The position numbers and the translations under genes are program-made. A stretch of 24,764 nucleotides of DNA, taken from an uncultured Stomatobaculum sp. (GTDB taxonomy: Bacteria; Bacillota; Clostridia; Lachnospirales; Lachnospiraceae). Every line of letters begins with the position of its first letter. Positions within the stretch are counted from its first letter, which is position 1. Positions 7,647 to 14,393 of this stretch are shown in pieces. The stretch is from NCBI RefSeq assembly GCF_937924975.1, contig NZ_CALEYG010000046.1, positions 1-24,764 on the forward strand, read 5' to 3'. The notes beneath the pieces are model-generated. The model was given only the letters and a program-made list of their open reading frames with translations. It had not been told where the DNA came from and did no database searches.

Positions 7647-8684
7647 ATGACAGACAATTATCATCTCGGAGAGATTCTGCTCTCCTATCCCTCAGAGTCG
7701 AAAAAGCTCCGCGCCTTTCTCGCGGAAAATAATTTGCAGTGCGAGCCCGATCTCGATGCGGCCTACGGCATCTTCGACGCGGACGAAACTCTGGTTGGCT
7801 GCGGCTGCGCCGCCGCTTCGCTCCTAAAGTGTTTTGCGGTCAGCGAGGAACTGCGCGGACAGAATGCGCTCGGCACCCTCCTCTCGGCTCTCATTGAAAA
7901 CCGCTTTCAGCGCGGCTACTTTGATCTCTTTGTGATCACGCGGCGCGAAAAGGCGCTGCTCTTTTCTGCCTGCGGCCTTCGCCTGCTCGCGGAGACGGGC
8001 GCGCTTGCGATGCTCGAAAACCGCCCGGACGGCCCCGAGCGCTATGCGGAGCGCGTGCGCGCTGCCCTGCCGCCGCACGAAGGAAAAACGGTCGGCGCGA
8101 TTGTGATGAACTGTAATCCCTTTACGCTCGGCCACCGCGCGCTCGTGGAATACGCTGCGGCAAAGGTAGACCTGCTCTGCCTCTTTGTGGTCGAAGAAAA
8201 CCGCTCTCTTTTCCCGACCGAGGTTCGCTTTCAGCTGGTCAAAGAGGGCGTCAAAGACCTGCCGAATGTACATGTCTTTTTGAGCGGCCCCTATATGATT
8301 TCCGGCAACACCTTCCCGACCTATTTCCTAAAAGCGGGGGAGGATGCCGCCGCCCTCCAGTGCGAACTGGATGCGACACTCTTTGCGCGCTGCCTCGCCC
8401 CGAAGCTCGGCATTTCCGTCCGCTTTGTGGGCTCGGAACCGCTGGACCCGACGACAGCCTGCTATAATCGGGCGCTCCGGGAACTTTTGCCGCCCGCCGG
8501 TATTTTGCTCGACGAACTGCCGCGGCGTGAACTGGGGGCTACGCCGATCAGCGCCTCCCGGGTGCGCGCCCTGCTCGAAAAAAAAGGCGTCTGTCCGGAA
8601 GTACTGTCTCTCGTGCCCCCGGTCACAGGCGAATGGTTAACCGCCCATTGGAATGAACTTGCAGCGCTCAAAGCTTCTTCCTGA
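7647..8684 (+). CDS. citC: [Citrate (pro-3S)-lyase] ligase
   Basis: CitC uses ATP and acetate to acetylate the thiol of the CitD prosthetic group, turning inactive citrate lyase on. The 345-residue product has an N-terminal acetyltransferase-like region (about 1-135, with SEELRGQNALGTLLSALIE) and a C-terminal nucleotidyltransferase domain. The latter has the nucleotide-binding CNPFTLGH at 156-163 and ISASR at 301-305. The ATG at 7647 is preferred because an earlier in-frame start at 7578 would lie inside the terminator stem. The ribosome binding site before 7647 is weak. citXG follows 12 bases after the stop. Confidence 0.93.
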   Translation: MTDNYHLGEILLSYPSESKKLRAFLAENNLQCEPDLDAAYGIFDADETLVGCGCAAASLLKCFAVSEELRGQNALGTLLSALIENRFQRGYFDLFVITRREKALLFSACGLRLLAETGALAMLENRPDGPERYAERVRAALPPHEGKTVGAIVMNCNPFTLGHRALVEYAAAKVDLLCLFVVEENRSLFPTEVRFQLVKEGVKDLPNVHVFLSGPYMISGNTFPTYFLKAGEDAAALQCELDATLFARCLAPKLGISVRFVGSEPLDPTTACYNRALRELLPPAGILLDELPRRELGATPISASRVRALLEKKGVCPEVLSLVPPVTGEWLTAHWNELAALKASS

Positions 8685-8696
8685 GAAAGGAGTTCC

Positions 8697-10133
8697 ATGT
8701 CCGATTTTACCCCTTACGCCGTGAGCGTCGAAGATATGATGCAGGCGCGCGATGAGCGCGTCCTCGCGCAGAACGAAATGCTCGCGGCGGCGGCTTCCTT
8801 TCCCGCGCCGACCGCCCTTCTCTCCTTCGGCATGAATATTCCGGGCGCGGTGAAGCAGACGCCGCTCATTCGGAGCGGCTTTCTCTTCGGCAAAGAGCAG
8901 CTCACGGCGCTCTTACAACGCGAGGACTACGCGCTCCTCCTGACGCGCGAACTGCGCCGCGTGAGCGGGGACAGCTGGCTTTGCCTGGTCGGAGCACCGC
9001 CCGAAGCTGTGAAGCGCCTCGCCGTTTCGCTCGAAGACAGCGAGCCGCTCGCCCGGCTCTTTGACATCGACGTGCTGGATTCTACGGGACGGAAACTATC
9101 CCGCGAGGATTTTTCTCTGCCGCCCCGCCGCTGCCTGCTCTGCGAGGAGGCAGCCGTAGTCTGCGCGAGAAGCCGCGCCCACAGTGTCGAGGCGCTCTTT
9201 TCCCGTTGCGAAGCTCTGCTCCACGAGGCCTTTCCGCTCTCCGCGTCTTTCTTCTCCGCGCTCGAAAACCATGCGGCACTCTCCCTCCTCGACGAAGTCT
9301 ACGCCGCGCCGAAGCCGGGACTTGTGGACCGCATCGACGCCGGTGCGCACGCGGATATGAAATTCGAGGACTTTATCCTGAGCACCGCCGCAATCAGCCC
9401 CTTCCTCCGGGAAATGGCGCTCGTAAGTTACCAAAGCTGCTTCACGCTTCCCGCTTTGCCGAACGCAGCTCGCAAAACGGAAGTCGCGCTCTTTCCGCTG
9501 CTCCGGGAAATCGGAAAACGCGCCGAATACGAGATGTACGATGCAACCGGCGGTGTCAACACGCATAAGGGCGCTGTCTTTACCCTAGGACTCCTCTCTG
9601 CAGGCGCAGGGCTCCTCTACGCCAAAAGCGGCAAGCTCGGCGCCGAGGCCATTTTGGATGAGGTGCAAAATCTGGTCGGCGATACTCTGCGGCAGGAGCT
9701 TGCCGAATTAAAGGCAGGGGAAGTCGGAAAGGCCCACGGCGAAGCGGTGCTGCACCGCGACGGCGCTGGTGGCGTTCGCAGCGCGGCGGCCAAGGGCTTC
9801 CCGGTGCTGCGCAGTGTTGCCCTGCCTCTGCTTCGGCAGTACGAGGCAGAGGGACAGCCTGCAGAGGCAAGCGCCCTCAATGTGCTCCTGCATCTCATCC
9901 TGCATGTCTCCGACACCAATGTGCTGTACCGCGGCGGGAAGGACGCCCTGCTCACCCTCCGCGCGGACTGCCGCAACATTCTCTCGCACGGCGGCGCTTT
10001 TACGCCGTCGGGAACAGACCTGCTCTACGAGCTCAAGGAAACTTGTAAGCAGCGAAACGTAAGTCCCGGCGGCGCCGCGGACCTTCTCTCGGCCTCCTTA
10101 TTTTTACATCGGCTCGAGAAAACTTTTCATTGA
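8697..10133 (+). CDS. citXG: CitX-CitG fusion: citrate lyase prosthetic group synthesis and transfer
   Basis: This 478-residue bifunctional protein makes and attaches the citrate lyase cofactor. The N-terminal part (about 1-180) matches CitX, which transfers the phosphoribosyl-dephospho-CoA group to CitD; DIDVLD at 123-128 and the PPRRCLLCEEAA stretch are typical. The C-terminal part (about 185-478) matches CitG, which joins dephospho-CoA and ATP to form the triphosphoribosyl precursor. It has PKPGLVDR at 205-212 and TGGVNTHKG at 284-292. In several other bacteria citX and citG are separate genes. The ATG is preceded by AAAGGAG, and citC lies 12 bases upstream, so the two are probably co-transcribed. 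The end of the gene overlaps the -35 box of the tRNA promoter. Confidence 0.94.
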   Translation: MSDFTPYAVSVEDMMQARDERVLAQNEMLAAAASFPAPTALLSFGMNIPGAVKQTPLIRSGFLFGKEQLTALLQREDYALLLTRELRRVSGDSWLCLVGAPPEAVKRLAVSLEDSEPLARLFDIDVLDSTGRKLSREDFSLPPRRCLLCEEAAVVCARSRAHSVEALFSRCEALLHEAFPLSASFFSALENHAALSLLDEVYAAPKPGLVDRIDAGAHADMKFEDFILSTAAISPFLREMALVSYQSCFTLPALPNAARKTEVALFPLLREIGKRAEYEMYDATGGVNTHKGAVFTLGLLSAGAGLLYAKSGKLGAEAILDEVQNLVGDTLRQELAELKAGEVGKAHGEAVLHRDGAGGVRSAAAKGFPVLRSVALPLLRQYEAEGQPAEASALNVLLHLILHVSDTNVLYRGGKDALLTLRADCRNILSHGGAFTPSGTDLLYELKETCKQRNVSPGGAADLLSASLFLHRLEKTFH

Positions 10134-10158
10134 CAATGACTTCTCTCCGTGCTATTCT
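10130..10158 (+). promoter_or_regulatory. Promoter of tRNA-Thr
   Basis: A perfect TTGACA (10130-10135), a 17-base spacer and TATTCT (10153-10158) stand about 20 bases before the tRNA. The -35 box includes the citXG stop codon (10131-10133). Confidence 0.8.
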
Positions 10159-10179
10159 ATACAAGCCTTATGGCAAGAG

Positions 10180-10252
10180 GCTGATGTAGCACAGTCGGTA
10201 GTGCGTCGCATTGGTAGTGCGGAGGTCACGGGTCCGATTCCCGTCATCAGCT
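10180..10252 (+). tRNA. tRNA-Thr (anticodon GGT)
   Basis: The 73-base sequence folds as a cloverleaf. The acceptor stem is GCTGATG with CATCAGC, the anticodon stem is TCGCA with TGCGG (one U-G pair), and the T arm is ACGGG-TCCGATT-CCCGT. The seven-base anticodon loop TTGGTAG places GGT at positions 34-36, reading threonine codons ACC and ACU. The CCA end is not encoded. It has its own promoter and terminator, so it is a single-gene unit. Confidence 0.93.
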
Positions 10253-10260
10253 CTTCATAG

Positions 10261-10305
10261 AAAGCACGTATTTACGTCGGAAACGGCGTAGATGCGTGCT
10301 TTTTC
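10261..10305 (+). terminator. Terminator of tRNA-Thr
   Basis: AAAGCACG (10261-10268) pairs with CGTGCTTT (10295-10302). An inner stem TTTACG../..CGTAGA carries a GAAA-type loop. A T-rich run follows. Confidence 0.8.
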
Positions 10306-10368
10306 TTTGTCGCGATTGGCGAAATATCGGCTGTATCCTATGCAAAAAGTGCTTCGATTTGGAGCATT

Positions 10369-10391
10369 CATCACACGAACCATCACACGAA
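10369..10391. repeat. Two tandem copies of CATCACACGAA
   Basis: The 11-base unit occurs at 10369-10379 and 10381-10391 with a period of 12. It lies in the non-coding gap between the tRNA terminator and the terminator of the ribbon-helix-helix gene. No third copy is seen nearby. Its meaning is unknown; it may be left over from an integrated element. Confidence 0.6.
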
Positions 10392-10419
10392 AAAGAGGGC
10401 GCGGCTGCGCCCTCTTTTT
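10390..10419. terminator. Bidirectional terminator downstream of the ribbon-helix-helix gene
   Basis: GAGGGCGC (10395-10402) pairs with GCGCCCTC (10407-10414) around a four-base loop. Five A residues precede it and five T residues follow, so it works in both directions. It lies six bases past the stop of the small minus-strand gene. Confidence 0.85.
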
Positions 10420-10425
10420 CCTAAG

Positions 10426-10599
10426 TCAGTTCTGCTTGTTCAACAGGTAAATACCGCGCCGAATTGCCTCTGCCCGTGTCACGCCCTCTTTGGCACAGTA
10501 CGCTTCCAAAATCGCGTCCGCCTCGGCATCCAACCGCACATGGATAGGCCGGCCTTTCGGGTTATCCGTCGGACGTCCCATCTTCTTTTCTTCTGCCAT
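10426..10599 (-). CDS. Small ribbon-helix-helix (CopG/Arc-like) DNA-binding protein
   Basis: This 57-residue gene begins MAEEKKMGRPTDNPKGRP, then IHVRLDAEADAILEAYC and a C-terminal helix EGVTRAEAIRRGIYLLNKQN. A short beta strand (HVRLD, about 20-24) followed by two amphipathic helices is the ribbon-helix-helix plan. Proteins opening with MGRPTDNPK are common in mobile elements of clostridia, as far as I recall. The ATG at 10599 has AAGGAG five bases upstream and the gene ends at a strong terminator, which argues for real expression. It is divergent from yefM-yoeB and could help regulate it or be a remnant of a larger element. The exact role is unknown. Confidence 0.8.
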   Translation of the reverse strand: MAEEKKMGRPTDNPKGRPIHVRLDAEADAILEAYCAKEGVTRAEAIRRGIYLLNKQN

Positions 10600-10652
10600 T
10601 CTGTCTCCTTTCTCTTGCCTTTTCTCTCTGTGCCTTCCTCATTCCAAGCTTC

Positions 10653-10700
10653 TTGACACGTCCAAATATGTACGTTATCATGTACGCACAAGGAGGTGTC
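10653..10700 (+). promoter_or_regulatory. yefM-yoeB promoter, operator-like repeats and ribosome binding site
   Basis: TTGACA (10653-10658), a 17-base spacer and TATCAT (10676-10681) form a strong promoter. Two ATGTACG repeats flank and overlap the -10 box; each contains the TGTAC core reminiscent of the TGTACA sites bound by YefM in E. coli, which suggests autoregulation. AAGGAGG follows, with good spacing to the ATG at 10704. Confidence 0.65.
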
Positions 10701-10703
10701 GTT

Positions 10704-10952
10704 ATGCTGAACACAAATATTACCAACTTCAGAAAAAACATCTTTGAACTTCTGGAACAGACCATACGTTATAACGAACCTGTGAATATCAGCACCAAAG
10801 CAGGCAATGCTGTCCTAATCAGCGAGGAAGACTATAACAGCCTGATGGAGACCTTGTATCTCTCTTCTCTCCCGAAAGAACGTGCGAAGATTATCGAGGG
10901 ACTGCACACCTCTTTGGAAGACTGCCTGTCGGAAGATGAGGTCACTTGGTAA
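10704..10952 (+). CDS. yefM: Antitoxin of the Phd/YefM family
   Basis: The 82-residue antitoxin would bind and neutralise the neighbouring YoeB-type toxin and repress its own operon. The N-terminal half (MLNTNITNFRKNIFELLEQ) forms the Phd/YefM DNA-binding fold. The central VNISTKAGNAVLISEEDYNSL is the family signature. The C-terminal part (about 55-82) is acidic and would wrap the toxin. The ATG at 10704 is chosen over an in-frame start at 10653, which overlaps the promoter. The stop codon overlaps the toxin ATG by one base. Base composition here is visibly more AT-rich than in the flanking genes, suggesting acquisition by transfer. Confidence 0.93.
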   Translation: MLNTNITNFRKNIFELLEQTIRYNEPVNISTKAGNAVLISEEDYNSLMETLYLSSLPKERAKIIEGLHTSLEDCLSEDEVTW

Positions 10953-11215
10953 TGTATACCATCGTGTATACAAAAAAAGCCGCTGCCGATATTCCCAAGC
11001 TAAAGTCGGCAAAATTGGATACAAAAGCCAAGGCGCTGATCGAGATCCTAAGAGAAAATCCCTACCAAACACCCCCGCCCTACGAAAAGCTGATTGGGGA
11101 TCTTCAGGGGGCTTATTCCCGGAGAATCAATGTTAAACATCGTCTTGTCTACGAGGTTCTCGAAGAAGTCAATACCGTAAAAATCATCAGCCTTTGGACG
11201 CATTACGAATTCTAG
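10952..11215 (+). CDS. yoeB: Toxin of the Txe/YoeB family (ribosome-dependent mRNA endonuclease)
   Basis: The 87-residue RelE-fold toxin would cleave mRNA at the ribosomal A site when free of antitoxin. The stretch from NPYQTPPPYEKLIGDL through SRRINVKHRLVYEVLEE to the C-terminal WTHYEF is the family signature. Glu45, Arg64, His84 and Tyr85 line up with the known catalytic residues of E. coli YoeB (Glu46, Arg65, His83, Tyr84), so the toxin looks intact. The ATG overlaps the antitoxin TAA (TAATG), as expected for coupled expression. The next gene, on the opposite strand, ends 16 bases away with no obvious terminator between. Confidence 0.94.
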   Translation: MYTIVYTKKAAADIPKLKSAKLDTKAKALIEILRENPYQTPPPYEKLIGDLQGAYSRRINVKHRLVYEVLEEVNTVKIISLWTHYEF

Positions 11216-11231
11216 AATACCGCCGAAGCGC

Positions 11232-12149
11232 CTAGCAGCGTATCGCCTCCACGCCTTCGCAGAGCTCCCGTATCCACTCTTTCCGCGGTATCACTTCAAT
11301 CCATTCCGTTGGGATACCTGTTTCGTCGTCAAGGCCGTAGATGAGCCCCGCAAGGCCGCCCGCCACCGCACCCACGGTGTCTGTATCATCTCCGAGGTTT
11401 ACGGCGAGGAGGGCGCAGTCGCGGTAGTTTTCTGTCCGTAAGAGGCACCAGAGCGCTGCTTCCAGCGTGTCTACGACATAGCCGCTGCTCTTAATCTCCT
11501 CGCGGCTCAAGGTCTCGATTTCCGGGAGACGGACATAGTTCTGCCAGGCGGGCTCGTGTCCGTAAATCCGCGCGGCGCGCTCTAAGGCAGAGGAAAGCGC
11601 CGCCCGCTTTTCGTTTCCGCAAAGCAATTCCACTGCGACAAACACATAAATCAGGCAGCCGATGTGCGAAATCACGTGGTTGTGGGTGAGTCCCGCGACC
11701 CGGCGCACAGCGGCTGCCTTTGCTTCGTCCGTCCCCTCGAGTAAAAGGCCAAGCGGCAGCATGCGCATCAGCGCGCCGTTTCCGTTGTCCCACTCTCCCG
11801 TTCCGCCGCAGTTCTCGGGCGCGACTCCCTGCCCGTAGGTCCAAATGGCCTTTCGGCAGGCATTGCCCACATCAAAGACATGGTTCCGCGCCGTGAACCG
11901 GTTCTCAAAGAGCCAGAGAAAAAAGTTCTGCATGATATCGGCGGGATCCACACAGCCCTTGCGCTTAAAACTCTCCAAGGTCGCAAGCGTCATGGAGCTG
12001 TCATCCGACCAGGTGCCGGGCAGCTGCCGGTAGGTCCCGTAGCCCGTCATTTCCGTCACCAGATAGCTGTCCCGCGGCTCAAACTCGACCGGAACGCCGA
12101 GCGCATCCGCGACCACCAATCCCATGACGGCCTCGTAAATCTTGCTCAT
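11232..12149 (-). CDS. ADP-ribosylglycohydrolase family protein
   Basis: The 305-residue protein belongs to the DraG/ARH family, which removes ADP-ribose from proteins or small molecules using two metal ions. Both metal-site motifs are present: WSDDSSM at 47-53 and GDDTDT at 253-258, the latter followed by GAVAGGLAGLIYG. The length is normal and no second domain is seen. The ATG at 12149 has AGGGAGA upstream and the fold begins immediately after it. It lies 136 bases downstream of cbiC on the same strand with no clear terminator between, so it may be the last gene of the cobalamin operon, though no functional link is known. No ADP-ribosyltransferase is in the window, so the target is unknown. 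Confidence 0.9.
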   Translation of the reverse strand: MSKIYEAVMGLVVADALGVPVEFEPRDSYLVTEMTGYGTYRQLPGTWSDDSSMTLATLESFKRKGCVDPADIMQNFFLWLFENRFTARNHVFDVGNACRKAIWTYGQGVAPENCGGTGEWDNGNGALMRMLPLGLLLEGTDEAKAAAVRRVAGLTHNHVISHIGCLIYVFVAVELLCGNEKRAALSSALERAARIYGHEPAWQNYVRLPEIETLSREEIKSSGYVVDTLEAALWCLLRTENYRDCALLAVNLGDDTDTVGAVAGGLAGLIYGLDDETGIPTEWIEVIPRKEWIRELCEGVEAIRC

Positions 12150-12285
12150 CTCACTCTCCCTTCTCTTTCTTCCCCGGATTTGTCCCGCTGTATTCTTTGT
12201 CTTCCGTCCCTCTACCGTCACCTTTGTCTCCGCTGCTTCTGTCTCGGTTTCCTGAGTAATCTCTCAGCGAGCTGTAAGGAAGCGA

Positions 12286-12912
12286 TCAGATCTGATAGAG
12301 AATCGCGTTCACGATAGCAGCCGCGACGGTCGAGCCGCCCTTACGGCCGCGCGCAATGATATGCGGCGTGCTGCTCCCGACAAAGAGTTCCTTTGCCTCG
12401 ACCACATTGACAAAGCCGACCGGCGCTGCGATTAAAAGCGCGGGCTTCAGTTGCCCGGCATCCATGAGTTCCTTGATTTTTACAAGCGCGGTCGGCGCAT
12501 TGCCGATTGCGAGGATCAGCGGTCGCTCCGCAGAGAGCGCCGCCGCACGCTCCATCGAGACCGTCGCGCGGGTCACGCCTCTCTCCTTTGCTTCGGCGGC
12601 CACATCCGCCTCCGCCATGAAGCAGCGCGCAGAGGCGCCGAAGCCCGATAGCTTCGCCTTGTTGATGCCGGCAAGCGCCATATTGGTGTCCGTCACAATG
12701 CAGGCGCCCTGCCGTATCGCCTCCTTGCCCCGCTCGACCACGTCTTCCGAAAAGAGCAGGCTGTCCGCAAACGAAAAGTCCGCCGTCGTGTGTATGACCC
12801 GCTTCACGACCAAGTCAACACCGGCCGGAAAACAGCGATCGCCGAGTTCCTCGCTGATACGCCGAAAGCTCTCTGCCTCGATTTCCTCCGGCTTCCAAAA
12901 TTCTATGCTCAT
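12286..12912 (-). CDS. cbiC: Cobalt-precorrin-8 methylmutase
   Basis: CbiC moves the C-11 methyl group to C-12 on the corrin ring, yielding cobyrinic acid. The 208-residue product has the family length. VIHTTADFSFADSL places the catalytic His at position 41, and ACIVTDTNMALAGINK and IGNAPTAL follow as expected. The start overlaps the cbiP stop by four bases (ATGA), pointing to coupled translation. The stop codon lies inside the palindrome ATCAGATCTGAT (12285-12296). Only a weak hairpin without a T-tract follows, so transcription may continue into the next gene. Confidence 0.95.
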   Translation of the reverse strand: MSIEFWKPEEIEAESFRRISEELGDRCFPAGVDLVVKRVIHTTADFSFADSLLFSEDVVERGKEAIRQGACIVTDTNMALAGINKAKLSGFGASARCFMAEADVAAEAKERGVTRATVSMERAAALSAERPLILAIGNAPTALVKIKELMDAGQLKPALLIAAPVGFVNVVEAKELFVGSSTPHIIARGRKGGSTVAAAIVNAILYQI

Positions 12913-14393
12913 CTCTCCACTCCCATGATGCGGTACAGTTCCCGCAAGTCAACATGTTCCCGAAGCGTTTGCGAAAGAAGCCGGAAGCCCGCTTCCTGCC
13001 GCTCCCTGCGACTTTTCAGCTTGTGCGGATAAGTAAGTCCCTTTCGCGCCGCGAGCGCCTTAAGGAGCGTCTCCGCGACGCCCGGCTCGTCAAAGAGACC
13101 GTGCAAATAGCTTCCGCACACCGCGCCCGCAACGCAGCCGTCCGCACGCCCGCAAAGCTGCTGAAAGCGCTCTCCGCCGTCTCTCATACGGCTCTGTCCC
13201 ATGTGTATCTCATAGCCGCGCGGCTTCTCGCCTGCGAGGGCTGCCCAGAAGCCGCTCGAAGCCGTAATTGTTCCGGCTGCGCAGACCGTTTGCTTGGCTG
13301 CGTAAAACACGGTATCGACCGGCAAGAGCCCAAGTCCCGCCGCCTCTACGCCGCTCTCTTTATCCCGCAGTGTTTCGCCGAGCATTTGGTAGCCGCCGCA
13401 AATACCGAGCACCGGGCGGCCGGAAGCCGCAAAGTCCCGAATACACGATGCAAAGCCCTGTGCCTTTAACCACGCGAGGTCATCCAGCGTGCTCTTGGAG
13501 CCCGGCAAAATCAGGAGGTCCACAGCCCCGATTTCCGCCGGGCTGCTCACATAGCTAAGCGCTACCTCCGGCGCCGCCTGCAGCGGGTCGAAATCCGTGA
13601 AGTTCGAGAGCCGCGGAAGGCGGATCACCGCGATGCGAAGCAGGGCATCCGCCTCCCGCTCCGTCTTCCGAAGCCGTTCCGAAAGGGAATCCTCATCCTC
13701 CAAATCAAAATGGCGGTAGGGAAGAACCCCGAGCACCGGTTTTTCGGTGAGCGCCTCAATCTGTCTGAGGCCCGGCTCCAGGATTTTGATATCGCCGCGG
13801 AACTTGTTGATCACCAAGCCCTTGATGCGCGCCTGCTCTGCCTCTGAGAGGAGTTTTACCGTCCCGTAGAGCGCGGCAAACACGCCGCCGCGGTCTATAT
13901 CACCGATTAAGATGACTGGGGCATCGACCGCCTCGGCAAGACCCATATTCACAATGTCGTCCGCGCGGAGGTTAATCTCCGCCGGGGAACCCGCCCCCTC
14001 AATCACAATGATATCCTGCTCGGCCGCGAGGCTATGATAGGCCTTCAGCACTTCCGAGAGCAGTTCCTTCTTCTTTTTCTGATATTCGATTGCACTGTAG
14101 TCCCCGACCGGTTTTCCGCAGAGCACCAGCTGGGAGCCCGTGTCCGAGTTCGGCTTTAAGAGTATGGGGTTCATGCGCACATCCGGCGCAATTCCGGCCG
14201 CCTCCGCCTGCATGGCCTGGGCTCTTCCGATTTCGAGCCCGTCCGGCGTGACCGCGGAGTTCAGCGCCATATTCTGCGATTTGAAGGGGGCCACCCGGTA
14301 GCCGTCCTCCCGAAAGACGCGGCAGAGCGCCGCCGCAAAAAGGCTCTTGCCCGCGTTGGAGCAAGTGCCTTGAATCATGATTGCCTTTGCCAT
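12909..14393 (-). CDS. cbiP: Cobyric acid synthase (glutamine-hydrolysing)
   Basis: CbiP (CobQ) amidates side chains b, d, e and g of adenosylcobyrinic a,c-diamide. The 494-residue protein has an N-terminal ATP-binding domain with GTCSNAGKS at 9-17. Its C-terminal glutamine amidotransferase domain has the nucleophile Cys332 in LGICGGYQML and His431 in YLHGLFDEPG. The ATG at 14393 has AAGGAGG four bases upstream, placed inside the end of cobD, which it overlaps by 19 bases. It overlaps cbiC by four bases at its end. Confidence 0.96.
   Translation of the reverse strand: MAKAIMIQGTCSNAGKSLFAAALCRVFREDGYRVAPFKSQNMALNSAVTPDGLEIGRAQAMQAEAAGIAPDVRMNPILLKPNSDTGSQLVLCGKPVGDYSAIEYQKKKKELLSEVLKAYHSLAAEQDIIVIEGAGSPAEINLRADDIVNMGLAEAVDAPVILIGDIDRGGVFAALYGTVKLLSEAEQARIKGLVINKFRGDIKILEPGLRQIEALTEKPVLGVLPYRHFDLEDEDSLSERLRKTEREADALLRIAVIRLPRLSNFTDFDPLQAAPEVALSYVSSPAEIGAVDLLILPGSKSTLDDLAWLKAQGFASCIRDFAASGRPVLGICGGYQMLGETLRDKESGVEAAGLGLLPVDTVFYAAKQTVCAAGTITASSGFWAALAGEKPRGYEIHMGQSRMRDGGERFQQLCGRADGCVAGAVCGSYLHGLFDEPGVAETLLKALAARKGLTYPHKLKSRRERQEAGFRLLSQTLREHVDLRELYRIMGVER

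Noticed and set aside
10180..10425. Duplicated tRNA 3' end marking an attachment site
   Set aside because: No second copy of the tRNA-Thr 3' sequence was seen between the tRNA and 11231, and no integrase gene is present.
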